DNA of 64,000 bases from Prunus persica (GCF_000346465.2 NC_034016.1:18464570-18528569); one strand, 5' to 3'; counted from the first letter of the stretch, positions 1 through 12,231 are shown. A program made the numbers and translations. Notes: generated by a model from the letters alone, not told the origin.

Positions 1-99
1 TGTAAACTACAGTTCAGCAACTCACAAATGCAGATTAGATAAAATAAGGCGACATAGACAAATAGAATTTGAACGAGAGAAATCTTATCGAGTACTCAC

Positions 100-534
100 T
101 GGTGTTTGAGATAGAAGCACAGTGCGACGACCATTTGCAGGTGTAACCACCAGTGGATGGTTATGCTCCTTTACAAATCTTGTTACTATCCATTTTCCCG
201 ATTTTTCTTTCTTTACCACTATCATTGCTTTACACCCTTCTCTGGTGATTGCGCGAGGCTTCCTATTCTCACTTCTTTTGGGTCTTGTCTTACGAAATCC
301 CTCTTTATTACACACAAGCCTACGCCAAACTACCTTACCATCACGCATGGATCTTCGGAACGCATCAACACGCATGATGAACCCCAAGTGTGTTGCATAT
401 GCGTCATAGAACACTTTGGCAGCCTCTTCAGATTCGAACTCCATACCCACATATGGTTCCATATCCGAATTCCCCTCAGATGTGACTGCATCTTTTCCAT
501 TGGAACTCTCTATCACATCCTCATCCTTGCTCAT
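100..534 (-). CDS. Short FAR1-domain protein, first coding exon (partial gene)
   Basis: First coding exon of a FAR1-related protein of the short class that has a single FAR1 DNA-binding domain and no transposase or SWIM part (FRS-related factors in Arabidopsis). The domain begins at the PYVGMEF motif and ends at the HNHPL motif, with the Cys/His zinc-finger pattern (CNKEGF, REGC, HNH). The exon ends in phase 0 at a GTGAGT donor (position 99). The three related genes to the right have a second exon coding for a coiled coil; here it must lie left of the window. I chose the ATG at 534: the frame is open a little further upstream but only from a TTG, just after a stop. A likely 5'UTR intron has its donor near 1190 and its acceptor just upstream of the ATG. 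Expected to be nuclear and DNA-binding. Confidence 0.85.
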
Positions 535-1239
535 AGAAGATTGTTCATCCACTGCCAAATAGACATCGTTCTAAGAGTCAATCTAAGGTTCAATTTTCAG
601 GAACTCAAGCAAGACAGAGACTTTGAGGGTGAAAATGAACTCTCATACCAAAGCGAGTTCAATGCATAATTAATCGTGTAAAGTCTCACATTATAATGTT
701 ACAGAAACGAGTAAACTAGTTTCTGAATTTTCAGGAACTACTTCCGTGGAAACTCATTTTACGAATGTAACGAGTCAAATGACATCTGTTGAATACCACA
801 ACTATATCTAATCCAACCACTTGAAATAGCAAACAAATTATTCCAAAGCAAGCTCATTTATAAAGAATTCGACTTTATACACAAATAAGCTCAAAATCAA
901 TTGTCAACGAAATTGAACTGAACATGTTTTGAATGCTGGGTACATAGTTTGGTTGTGTTTGGCTGCTCAGAAAACACAAGAGAATAGTCATATCAGAGTG
1001 GAAATGTGACAAGCAGCTAAAATTGGGGTTGCTGAATTTTAAGTTGCCCAACTCATCGTTTTAAATCATTTCTCAGCAGCCAAAGAGAGTGGAAATTCCA
1101 AAATAGAAAACAGAAGAATCTAAGCTTTAAACCAAGTGCAGATTAATGAATGTTTAGACAAATTAAGAGTGAAAGAAAAGGACTAACTCACTTGTTTTAA
1201 GAGAGAGATCCTGACCCAGTAGTTTGCTTAGCTTCCACA

Positions 1240-1241
<2 letters not shown>

Positions 1242-1278
<37 letters not shown>
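1242..1278. repeat. (GA)n microsatellite in the 5' leader region of the first FAR1-like gene
   Basis: Uninterrupted GA dinucleotide run followed by AAG and A-rich sequence. On the minus strand it reads as CT and lies just upstream of the putative 5'UTR splice donor near 1190, so it is probably in or near the transcribed leader. The rest of 560-2060 holds no coding sequence that I can support. Confidence 0.9.
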
Positions 1279-1281
<3 letters not shown>

Positions 1282-1859
1282 AGAAGAAAAAAAAGGTCGT
1301 TCCTTTTTCCCTGTTCTTTCTTAGGAGGTGGCGGTTGAAAACGTTTCAGGGAGGTATCGGAGCTCAGAGTCCAGAGGGGGTGTGGCAGGCAGATAGAGAA
1401 TAATGATCCTCTACGGCGAAGAACAGCGTCCCTCTGTACGGATTACTGTTTTTCCTTTCTTAATTTTTTTTAAAAAATTCTTTCTAATAATCTATATTAT
1501 CTATATCCTTTGTGTTAGAAATATAAGTTAAATAGCCTTTCTCTTTGACAAAAATAGAAACCCCTCTTTTATCAATTATTATCTAATTAAACGTGAGTTA
1601 GGTTAGTTAATTAAAGTATGATATTTTCTTTTTCTTTTTTTATTTAATAAAAATAAGAAAAGAGATTCAAATTTAAGTGCAAAGAAAAGCGACGAACTCA
1701 CTGCTCCGACTAACTTCCTTAATCCACTTTTGCTTTGTTGGACATTAAAAATAGTTTAGAATATTGTTTTCTTTAAATTTTTTAAAAAAAAATACTGTGA
1801 GCCCAGCCCAATTCAGAACCTTCTAAACTGTATAACCCTGACCACTTAAAAAAAGCTAT

Positions 1860-2006
1860 AAGAGGCAGGCATATCATAGCGAAAAGGGAGCTTGACTTGC
1901 AGATGAGAGATTTTTGGTTCGAATCTCTACGACATCATAGTTGCGTGTGAGAAATTCTAAAGCCAAAACAAAAAAATAAAAAATAAAAAATAAAAAAGAA
2001 GAAGAA
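1860..2006 (+). repeat. Degenerate tRNA-derived SINE-like fragment
   Basis: Contains a B-box-like GGTTCGAATCTC at about 1915-1926, followed by a tRNA-unrelated segment and a tail of repeated A-rich units (AAAAAT type) from about 1965. B box, short body and A-rich tail are the pattern of a plant SINE. No cloverleaf can be drawn, so it is not a functional tRNA gene. It lies in the upstream region of the second FAR1-like gene. Confidence 0.4.
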
Positions 2007-2812
2007 AAGAAATCGATTTCACTACTCACTTACATTTGAGCAGTCTCTATCTTCGTCTCGATCAGTCCATGAAAGCCAGAAGAAGATCTTCAGCTTCCGA
2101 TATCAGTCCGAAGCACTTCGATTATTTTTTAATTAAAGTAAGTTCCTTTCTTCTTTTCTCTCACCCCCGCTCTACCAGCCTTTCAACTCCAATTTTTCCT
2201 TCTATTTTTTTTTAAATTTTTTTATAATTATAACCAATCTATATGTTCTTACCTCTTGTTCCCTCCAAATGCTTCTAACTACTCGAAAATACTTGCAAAG
2301 TTGTTTAATTTTTCTGAGAAATATAGGTCATGCAATCCATTCATTGACGAGAAAGTGTGGGAAAGTGGAAAAACTTTGTTTTTAGATTCTCAGATCTCCG
2401 GTTATTTCATAGATAACATTCAACTGAGCATTCTAGAACTATTTGTGGAAATAGCAGCTTGTTGCTCAAATTTGTGTTTTGGAGTTTGTTTCTTTGTATT
2501 GTTTTGAGCTATTGGTCCAAGAATTTTTCTTGTGGATATTAACATTGGGTTATTGGTCCAATTTCATGAAGGCTTTACCTTTTGAGTTAAACTAGTACTT
2601 CTCCTTTTAGCAAGACGAAAATTCTCCATGAGAAAATGACCCAAGTATTAGAAAAGTAATTTCATGATATTGTTTGAAAGTAATGTGGTGTGTAGATTTC
2701 TTTAGTTCAGTTGAGCTCTTTATGGAGTATTAAGTGTGTTAGATTCGTTTTAATAACAAATTACGCATATAATACACCCGTAAAGATGTTTATGGATTCT
2801 CTTACTTGATTT

Positions 2813-3925
2813 ATGACAGTGGATTTGGAAAGGGAAGCCGGGGCAGTAGATGAGTCTGTTGAAATGGCCATAGTTGCTTCAGAAGGTCCAATTCCGGAAC
2901 CTTATGTGGGTATGGAATTCGATTCTGAAGATGCCGCCAGGAAATACTATACTGATTATGCCAGACAGGTCGGATTTGTCGTTCGTGTTATGCAGCGTCG
3001 TCGATCAGGCATTGATGGGAGAACTCTTGCCCGTCGGCTTGGGTGTAACAAACAAGGGTTTTCTCCTAACCAGAAGGGGAAATTTGGACCTGAGAAAAAG
3101 CCTAGACCTAGTGCACGAGAGGGTTGCAATGCAACAATCTTGGTGAAGATGGAAAAATCTGGAAAATGGGTTGTTACAAGGTTTGTAAAGGATCATAATC
3201 ATCCTCTGGTTGTTACTGCCAGTGGTTTTAGCACAGCGGTGAGCTTATTTAAAATATTTAATTGCTTCAACAATCTTCTCCTTTATTCATCATATCTTAT
3301 TGAATTTTCAAGATCATTGTTTTTTGCTTTTGATTTTTGCCCCTTCTTTGCCACATCAAAGCCTGGTTCCCTCATATTAAGGTGTATCATAAGTTGTTGA
3401 ATGAACTACTGATTGAACAAGTTTCAAGCAGAAAAAGGGGAATGAGTTTGGAAGATTTCTAGTGATGTTCACGAATGACGTTCACGAATAACCTTAGAAT
3501 TATGTGAAAGTGGTCTCATGACCAAGCAAGTATAGTTTAGGAAGCCTTTTCCCAACTAAAACCTTGAATTCAATAGTTGAAACCTAAAAGTGCGGGATAT
3601 CAAAACTTCGCGTTTTTTTTTTTTTTGGTTTCGCTTATGATTATTAATTTTCAATAGGTGTGATATACTTTGAATTAGTTCAGTTTCTGCAGATGAGTTA
3701 TTTGCTTATTGATAATTGCAGGGTGATAAGGATAGGAAAATTGAGGAACTTATGATGGAGTTGGAGCGTCAAGATCAGCTATGTGCAGGTTATAGAGAAA
3801 AACTTCTCAGTTTTATGAATAACGTTGAAGCAGAAACGGAAGAACTGTCGGAAAAGATACAAGTTATAGTTGACAATGTGAGAAAAGTTGAATCTGAAGT
3901 GCAAAAACATTCTCGTCGTAGATAG
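2813..3925 (+). CDS. Short FAR1-domain protein with C-terminal coiled coil
   Basis: Two coding exons, 2813-3238 and 3722-3925, give 209 residues. Exon 1 carries the FAR1 domain (PYVGMEF at about residue 31 through HNHPL near 130) with the CNKQGF, REGC and HNH zinc-ligand motifs. Exon 2 codes for a charged coiled coil (GDKDRKIEELMMELE...). Both splice sites are canonical and the intron is phase 0, at the same place as in the neighbouring family members. The start is uncertain: the ATG at 2813 lies six bases before a TGACAG that could be the acceptor of a 5'UTR intron (donor about 2139). In that case translation would begin at the in-frame ATG at 2864. Length fits the Arabidopsis short FAR1 proteins (about 200-250 residues). 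Likely a nuclear DNA-binding regulator that antagonises or fine-tunes FHY3/FAR1-type factors; this role is inferred from the family. Confidence 0.88.
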
Positions 3926-4630
3926 CCTTGCAAGTTAACACCAGGATTTATTTGCCACTTATTTGCATTCAGCTCCATCCAAGAATGTACAGTTTTTATT
4001 AGAATCAGTTTCTTTTATGACAGATAGGAAAGTCCTTTTTTCACAAATAGAAAATTCCTTTTTTTCTTAGTTTGACCTCAAGCTTTAATTGTTTCATTAG
4101 ATTGAACGAAAGGTTCATGACTCTTTTATCATAATTGCAGCTTCAGTATCATACTCTCTGTATCTGCAATATTCAAAAATTCCTTTTTCACCACATGATT
4201 GTTAATATTGCAGTGATGTTGAATTAGAAAGTAGGATAAATTTCTGTTCAATACTAATAGGCTTAAGGGTGTAAGTTCAGGGTGCTAAATTAAAATTAAC
4301 ACTAGAAAATATATCTTTTTGAATGGACATATCGATTTCTGGATTGAAAAGAAAAGAAACAATTAGTAAATTAAAAATAAGTGTAGGAACAAGGCCAAAA
4401 GGGCCACCCTGGCCAATGGGAGGACAAAGCAATTGTTTGCCTTAGGGGTATTGCATTCACTAAGTTATTCATGTTCAATTCAAGACATTTTCTGAGATTG
4501 CTTGTGGTATAAATGGGCCAAGCTCACTCATCTATACAGTATGTTAATCTGTCAAAATACTCTCAAAAGGAGAAACATTAGTTGAATCCATCCTCATACC
4601 ACTAATATGCACAGAGCCATACTTCTTTCT

Positions 4631-5834
4631 TCAATTGTCGTCCAGTTCATTTTGTGGAAGTCTTTCAACTTCAGTCTCAAATTCTCTTACATCGTTAACG
4701 ACTCCGCTAACTTTCATGGATATCAGTTCTGTTTGCTCCTCAACGTTATCCAGCAATGTAAGTAGTAGCCCATGATATAGTTCACATAACTGATCTTCAC
4801 GCTCCAGCTCCATAGTGAGTTGCTCAATCTTCATATCCCTTTCATCCTAAGAATGTATATTTGAAAACAAAACAGATTCAGAGGTTAAAGGCAAATGCAG
4901 TTTCACAATCATGTACCTATGTGCACTTTTAGATCCTGTGTCAAACTCTATTTCCTAATAGCAGAAATAAAACTCAAGTCAAGAGATTCATCATCTTAAA
5001 AGTAAAACAGAAAGAAAAAAACTCCTATCCTGATCAATTATGATCCAATTCCGAGGGCCGTCGAAAACTAGGTCTGTGAAACTCCATTGCATGGAAAAGT
5101 TTGCCTGTAAAATTTGCTTCTCCTTGAAAACCTCAGGGGCCTCGTTTCTAGAGCAGCTAGTGAATTACATTGACGGCAACCATGATACTTATAGCAGGGA
5201 TGAGGAATCTAAAGCACTTATCCTGATTAAAAAGTACATAAACCATGATTTTTTGATATTTTGAAATTTTCGTTTCAGCACCACAGTAAATAAGCAAAGT
5301 TCAATCAATCATGTTTCTCCTCCTGCTTTAGAAGTTCCATGAGAGTAATGAGCATAGAGTAACGAGAACTAACTCAAAACTTCACATAAAAGTTTCCAGT
5401 AATAGTTACTTCTTGAAAATAGATTAGATAAAACTTACCATAGAAATCCCAGAAGAAACTATAAGCGGATGAGTATGGTCCTTAACAACTCTTGTAACAA
5501 CCCATTTTCCAGATTTATTAACTTTGACCAGCATCATTGCTTTACAACCTTCTCTTGTGCTAGGTCGTGGTCTCCGAACTGGCCGGACTTGATCTCTAGG
5601 TTTTACATAACGCCCTTGCTTATTGCAGGAGAGCCTACGGGAAAGAATTCTCTTGTCAACATCTGATCGCCGACACTGATCTATACGCATGATGAACCCT
5701 ACATGCCTTGCATATTCACTATAAAAATCCTTGGCAGCATCTTCAGAGTCAAATTCCATACCAACATATGGTTCTGCAACTGCATTCAAGTCCCTTTCGG
5801 CAGAAGTTTCAGGTGCTCCAGCTGCCACATTCAT
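4631..5834 (-). CDS. Short FAR1-domain protein with C-terminal coiled coil
   Basis: Two exons, 5834-5439 and 4846-4631, give 203 residues. Exon 1 has the full FAR1 domain (PYVGMEFDSEDAAKDFY, CNKQGR, REGCKAM, ending in HTHPL). Here the usual HNH is HTH, which keeps both histidines. Exon 2 begins DERDMKIEQL and forms a coiled coil. Donor GTAAGT and a TTAG acceptor join in phase 0. The ATG at 5834 is chosen; the frame extends upstream only to a GTG. It is convergent with the gene at 2813-3925 and divergent from the one at 7229. The domain is closest by eye to that of the gene on its left, so the cluster looks like repeated inverted duplication. Confidence 0.87.
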
Positions 5835-5876
5835 ATTCAGTATCACACATCACCACAATCATTATATTCGACAAAC

Positions 5877-5880
<4 letters not shown>

Positions 5881-5924
<44 letters not shown>
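5881..5924. repeat. (CT)n microsatellite upstream of a FAR1-like gene
   Basis: Pure CT run starting 47 bases upstream of the minus-strand ATG at 5834, so it is (GA)n in the sense of that gene. It occupies the same relative place as the GA run near 1242 in the first FAR1-like gene: within or next to the 5' leader. 5925-6870 has no supported coding sequence. Confidence 0.9.
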
Positions 5925-5927
<3 letters not shown>

Positions 5928-7228
5928 ATACTAGAAAATTGCATCTATTGATTTTCCTCCTACAGTTTCCTCATGAACCACACTGCTGAAAACTAAATAC
6001 TTGAAGTAGAAAAAAGTTTTTGAGAAGTCTGAAAGAATTTGTTTCATTGTTGTATTTGAAGTTCATATACATCAGGTGAGGTTGGAATCACTACGAAGGT
6101 TCCTAAACATTGTAATCACAGAAATTGAAGCCAAGCTCATGGCTAACATATTACAGGCAATCGTTCCAGCACAATGTTTCTGATCTCTTTCTCTCTCTGA
6201 GTATCAGGTCACTAAAAAAATGGGTCATACAAAGTCTCCTCTACACCCAATCAAAGAATACACAGCAAAAAAAAAAAAGCTTTTTTATTTCACCATAATC
6301 GAGTTAAAAAGTTCACATCTTTCGATTTTAAAGAGCTTTTGGTTTACTTTTGTTTTGGGGGTTTCAGAAGTTTCTCTACACTCCAAGTACAAAAAAGGTA
6401 AAACCCAGAATAGATTTCTATATAACAAGATTGAAATTTCTTTCAGAATGCTCTGCAACCAAACACAAACAAGGCAACATGAATTTTGGCCACTGGATGG
6501 AAAAAAAACCAATACTAATTTACTTGACGGAAGAAAGCTAGCAGTGTACTTACTGGGTTTCGGGTCGGTACTTAGCAAATCAAGCCAAGGTCTTGGTCTT
6601 CCGTTCTCCATTTCACGTTTCACAAACGGGCTCAGCAAAGCTCACAGCTTCCACCTTCACTGCGCATCACCCACATCCAATTTCAAAGAATTACTCAAAA
6701 GCCAACGTCGTATGACATCCAACGACATCATTGTACTAGTCGTTTTGTAACTGTGGCACTGTATTGGACTAACTTGTTCAGTCCAAGCCCAACTCTCATA
6801 AGTCGACGCTACAATTCTACGCTAAAGGGTCTTAATTTTTCCGTTTGTTTCCACTTTCCATAGAAAATGAATGAAAGTGGTAAAGATTGAATTTTGGTGC
6901 TTCTCACCCGCCAATTTGTTGAGAATCTTATGTCAGGTATGGATTTCTCTTGCGGATTATATTTTTCATGCATTCTTGGTTTCCAAATTGAGATTAGATT
7001 GGGGTGCAATTTTAAAAAAAGTTCCAATTTTTCCGAATGATTTTATCTGGATTTTCAATTTTCTGATATATACTTCGTGGGTGTATTTGTTTTCGTAATA
7101 TAAGACTAGATTGGGTAGTTTTCTTAAAAAGAAACTACAAAATTGAGTAATTTTGGTGGCCTTGCTGCTTGCAGAGTTGTTGTGATGAATGTAGAGGTTG
7201 TGTGAATTGTTCTGTTGTACAAGGAACA

Positions 7229-8430
7229 ATGGAAAGCAAGGCTAACAATATATCATTCGATTCGGATGAGAGCGAAAGGTGTTTGGAATTTGAAAGCTGT
7301 GATGAGCATTTATTGATTGATGATGATAAGCTTCCAAAGGACATTGATTTATGCTCACTTGAAGTTGATAAGATCATACAACAGCCTAATGCAAGCTTGC
7401 CTTTGATGGGCAATGCTGTAGAGCCATACATTGGAATGGGGTTCAAGTCTAGAGACGATGCTCGAGACTTTTATATTGCTTATGGCAGGCATTCTGGGTT
7501 TACAGTAAGGATTCATCACAACCGGCGTTCGAGGATGAATAACATGGTTATTGGCCAAGATTTTGTTTGTTCTAGAGAGGGTTTTCGGGATAAGAAATAT
7601 GTATGCAGGGAAGATAGAGTTCTTCCTCCACCACCTGTCACCAGAGAAGGCTGTGCTGCAATGCTGAGGGTAGCTTTAAGAGATGGGGAGAAGTGGGTGG
7701 TTACCAAGTTTGTAAAAGAACATAATCACACATTAATGGCTCCAAGTAAAGTTCCATGGCGAGGATTTGGGAAAAACTTAATTAGTGAGGTATGTTTCTA
7801 ATCGTCTATGATGAGATAGGAGGTTTTGTGGCATTTATGAAGTTAAGTTGAATGGTGACAGATTCTGCAATATTTTCCTTTCTGACTAATGACCTAAATC
7901 TAAGGCAGTGCCTAAGCTTGAATTCAATAACGTAGCTGCTGCTTGGAGAACAAAATAAAAGCCCAGAGTAACAATATGTTGTGTACAATATTTCAAAATT
8001 ATGACTGCTAAAGCAATTTTCTGTCATATCCAATTTCATAAAATAGTCAAAGTATAGAAGGAAATTTTTGAAATGCCATTTTACCTGGCTTTTATTAACT
8101 AGCTGCTGTTGACGGACCCGTATTTGTTTCATAGAAGTTGATGAGACAATGCTTCCCTGCCTAATGCATTGTGTTCCTTTTAATTTGATTTTGATAATGT
8201 ATGTTTACCCTTATTCCTCGCAGGATGAGAAGGATCAGAAAATTAGGGATCTTACAATTGAACTTAGCAATGAGAGACAGCGATGTAAACGCCGATGTGC
8301 AGCTTATCAGGAACAAATAAGTATGCTTTTGAAAGATATCCAAGAGCATAGTGATCACTTGTCAACAAGAGTTCAAGATATAGTAAGGAACATTAGGGAA
8401 CTTGAGAATGAGCGTTGTGTAGATTCATAA
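7229..8430 (+). CDS. Short FAR1-domain protein with acidic N-terminus and coiled coil
   Basis: Two exons, 7229-7789 and 8224-8430, give 255 residues, close to the length I recall for Arabidopsis AT3G59470. An acidic N-terminal extension (about residues 1-66) precedes the FAR1 domain (PYIGMGF ... CSREGF ... REGCAAM ... HNHTL). Exon 2 codes for DEKDQKIRDLTIEL... and a coiled coil ending in VDS. The intron is phase 0, as in the three sister genes. A non-coding 5' exon probably ends near 6936 (CAG|GTATGG) and joins at 7175 after TTGCTTGCAG. A six-codon upstream ORF (7185-7205) sits in the leader before the chosen ATG. This is the most divergent of the four cluster members. Confidence 0.9.
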
Positions 8431-8794
8431 CAATAATGCCATTTGTACATTTTTCCCTTTTGAGGCTTAATACAGATGCCACTAATTTTAACATTAATTT
8501 GTTTCAGCCAATCGGATATTGAGTTAGATAAACACCAGACGATATTGGTGTCCATTTTGTCAAGTATTTATGCTTCAGTATATCTGAATTGTTTATCATT
8601 CGTGAGAGGTAACCATTGCTCAGTTTTTTCTTTTTTTGGTTTCCTTAAGATGCTCCATTTTAGGAGCAAAAGCCCTTCTTAAGGCTCCATTTTAGCACAA
8701 AAGAAATTCACCAAAGCAACCAAATATTACATTTAACCAGAAACTAACAAGTATCTGACAATCGAATGGTGATCATAAACAATTTACACGTGTC

Positions 8795-10886
8795 TCAATT
8801 TCTTTTTTTCTTTAAAAGTGAAGCAGCGCGCAGAAATATCCTATCAACCTCATCAAAATTTGGCAAGTCAGCATCTTCGTTCACTGATTTAGCCTTCTTT
8901 GAGTCCATGGATATTTGACGCAGGTGATCCTCAAAATCTTCAGGTTCTCCATCACTTTCAACTGGAAACTTTTCAAACTCTTCCAAATACAAGGGTCGCT
9001 CTGCCTTCTCCTCAGTCTCCTTGTCAGAGTCAGTCTCAAAAATATCTGATAAATGTTCGGAGTCCGAAGGCATTTCTGAATCCGTTACAAGGTCATCTTC
9101 AGAGCATCCCCTGCTTCGACCGATTATTTCTTTCAGCTTATCTGAAGGCTCCAGCTTGAAATTTGAGGAGCTCCTGGAGTCTACACTATCAATGTCAGTT
9201 TCTTGGGTTTCTTCAATAGCATCTGTTTCAATTTCAGGTTTCCTTTTAGCCTGTGCTCGAAGCAGATCAAGATCCTGTTCGAGTTTTGGAATATATTTCC
9301 TTACAGCCCGAAGGCCATCCTTATACTTCGATTTATCCAAAGCCTGTCGGGGGGGAGCAGTAAACAGAAGGGAAAAAATGAGAACCAATAATGATGGACA
9401 AAATTTCAAGTACATGATCAGGGGCTCCAGTTTTAATTCCAACATCTGTCAAAAGTCTAACCATATGGCATTCATGCACATCTCTGTATACTTTTTATGC
9501 CCTTTCTTTACTAATGAGGTCCTTTAGGTACCAAAAAATGGATGCCTAATGCAACTGATCAACCATAGTTCACAAGGAAAAATTGTTTCCAGGGCATGAG
9601 GAAGCATTGTCGTACTTATCATGCATTGATTTAAAATGTTTTACAAAAGGAGCAATTGTGGTAGTTACTGTATGGAAAATTGATTTCAAATATGCAGTTA
9701 AAAAGCATAACCCCTTAACAGGCAGTGTCAGAAATTCCGACGGTTAATTCTAAATTTCCATGCATAAAAGAAATAAAAACATGGAGCAGAGAAGAACCTT
9801 CTTCCTAGAGAGAGTGACCCTAGGTGACATAATCTCTGTCGGTGGCTGAGAATAGTTCTTCCCTCTGTACATAATTATTGTGTATTCTTCATGAATGCCG
9901 AGCACAATCCCTCCAGTTAATCTTGCCAGCTCAGAAGCAATCTCCTTAACCTCCTCAGGTGAGAATGTCTTGACCACCACTTGCAGAGTTTGATGTTTCT
10001 TCCAATGCAAGTGCATGTTCAGAATCACACCCTGGTATATTCCCCGTCTTCCAACGGGCACATAATTCTTGCACTTGAGACCCATCTTCAAAAAGAAGAA
10101 GTGTTCCTCTGGTGTCAATATTTCTGGATCATGGTTTGTCTCTGATGTCTCCGAGGGCTCAATCTTCTTAAGAGCTTCAACAAGCCTTTCCTCTTTCCTT
10201 TGAGCCTACGAAACAGCAACCACATACTCTCTAACGTAAGACTGCATTCTCTAACACTTGGTGTCCAATTGGGTTACTTGTGCCATGGAAAATGGGTTGA
10301 AAGATATGCCAAAAACAATAAAAACTGTAATAAAAAAGTGGCATTTACATCAAAACCCAACACAATTCTTAGCGTATAGAATTTTACCTTTCTCAACTTG
10401 TGGAGAATTTTTTCCTCCGCAGTCATTCTCTTAAAATCCTTCTTCTTCTTCCACCTGAAGAACTTGAGCCACCTAACGACTGCTCTTTTCCCCTTGAGCT
10501 TTTTCCTCTTCACTGTAGCACTGCCAGTGTCCTTAGCAACTGTGCCTTCTTTCGAATTTCCCAATGGCTCCGCAGCTTTGTGCTCTGCGTTAACACAAGG
10601 AGCTGAATGAACCCATCGATGGCCCTCCAATGGAAACCTTGTAATACCAACCAAGTCCCAAACAGCAGGCTTTTGAACAAACACCTTGCATACAACATCA
10701 CCCAAGCTACTCCACCGTGAGGTCGTGATATGAAATGCTATTTATCTCAATGTATATTTCACAAAAAGCTCCATACTTTATGAGATTTGAGAAAGATGGG
10801 TACCTGGGTTTCTCAATATTGAGCCGATTATGAGATTTGAGAAGACGCAGTGAACGGAAGACGCTCGTCCGCGCCAGTTTCTGCAT
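8795..10886 (-). CDS. CRM (CRS1/YhbY) domain RNA-binding protein, probably mitochondrial
   Basis: Four exons, 10886-10804, 10706-10388, 10205-9798 and 9343-8795, total 452 residues. The N-terminus (MQKLARTSVFRSLRLLKSHNR) is Arg/Ser/Leu-rich with no acidic residue in the first 20, typical of a mitochondrial presequence. Exon 2 has a Lys/Arg-rich stretch. The single CRM domain lies in exon 3 (about residues 165-263: LTPEEHFFFLKMG, GRRGIYQG, GGIVLGIHEEYTIIMYRGKNY). The last exon is acidic and low-complexity, ending KKKRN. CRM proteins bind RNA and assist group II intron splicing in organelles; the closest Arabidopsis relative I recall is AT4G13070 (CFM6, nad5 splicing). The exon 2 acceptor could be 3 bases earlier (10709) without changing frame. 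It is convergent with the FAR1-like gene on its left, with only about 360 bp between the stops. Confidence 0.85.
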
Positions 10887-10929
10887 TGGGCCTGAGATGC
10901 ACGCACTTCTCTGTTTTGGAGAATCCAAA

Positions 10930-12190
10930 AGAACACGACTTTAGGTCATTTCGAATTTGCCCCTTTCAAAAATCAGAGGGTTTGGAAGCTTTTTAGTAGT
11001 GATAAAATTCAATTGAATTAAATTGCTTCAAGTGCGTCTTCTTCAGGCTTATTTCTATTGAACCCCGGTTTGGAACGATGAAGAAGCGGCAGCGTAAGCA
11101 GGAAACGGTGACGTTTCGAAGTTGGCCTGGCTGTCCTGTTGTGATTACCAACCGTAACAGGGTTAATATTGTCAAAACAGGAAAAACTGTAATACTAATG
11201 TTCGCCTCATTCATCCGGTTTCTTGGAAGAAAGATAAAACGTAACCTTTTTTTCCCCTCTTTCCTGAGTTTGGCTTATGTACATGGACGTCTGATTTATA
11301 AAGATTAAAATGTTGATTTGCAATCCATTTGTCAATATCATTGTCGTCAGCATTGGTAAAATATCGATTGCACATTAATAATTCGATCTTTAATTAAAAA
11401 CCGTACACGCATCTTTTGATCACTTTAACAACTATAGTGAGCATCATAAGATGAAGGATGAGGCATGAGATGGTCACCATTAACCCCACAATATTTCACC
11501 AGAATTGCATTCGACTTCATTTTGATTTTTCGGTTGGCTAAAGATGAGCTAACACCCCAAAAGACCAACATCACCTTTTAAAGATGAAAATTGATGAAAG
11601 ATAGAGTCACATTGGGAAAATTGTAATGCCAAAATCTAGGAGAAGAGAGATGATGTCCCAAAATATGCTTCCCAAAACCCATGTTGTTTTTGTCAAGTTA
11701 GAGTGTCAACTTCTCCCTAACAACAAATAAGACCTTGAATGAATGTCTCAAAATGAGGGGGAGAGGAGAAGATCCCAAAAACAGGGACTTCAAGTTCTTA
11801 AAACCACTCAATATTTGATTTTTGGCATGATTTTGTTGTTGCAAATGCAATAACTCTAAAGAGATTTCTTATCTGAATGCTTAGCTGTGATTGTTTAATG
11901 CAAACACATGTTCTAAGCTCGATGCAATTTCAGTTTGTAAAATCAGATATTATCTCTGAAAGAAAAAAACTAAAGACTTTCACAACGATAAATAAAAAAT
12001 ATATATATACAACGATATTACTTGTTCCCCCTTGAAGGCGTCCTACTATATATTTCTGATCATATCAAACACATTACAAAGAAACTAACTAAAAATATGA
12101 AAATCACCAGAAGGAGAAAAAAAAAAAACTAGAAATGATGGTAAAAACCCACAAAGAAACAAAAGGATTTTGCGTTCTTTTAACATGAGA
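10930..12190. other. Intergenic stretch, no gene seen
   Basis: Short ORFs around 11000-11300 on both strands overlap each other, have no recognisable motif and no splice logic. The right part is AT-rich and probably includes the 3' end of the CML3-like transcript (minus strand, stop at 12232). I see no repeat family here. Confidence 0.6.
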
Positions 12191-12231
12191 TTTCACAAGA
12201 GTACACAAGCAAATAGGCTGCTCTTATGAAA

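Noticed and set aside
1860..1940. Possible tRNA gene (GGTTCGAATCTC B box)
   Set aside because: No matching A box, acceptor stem or cloverleaf; fits a degenerate SINE better.
6220..6750. 176-codon plus-strand ORF upstream of the fourth FAR1-like gene
   Set aside because: Low-complexity, no motif, overlapped by an open frame on the other strand, and located in promoter-like DNA.
9021..9527. 168-codon plus-strand ORF
   Set aside because: Antisense shadow of the acidic last exon of the CRM gene.
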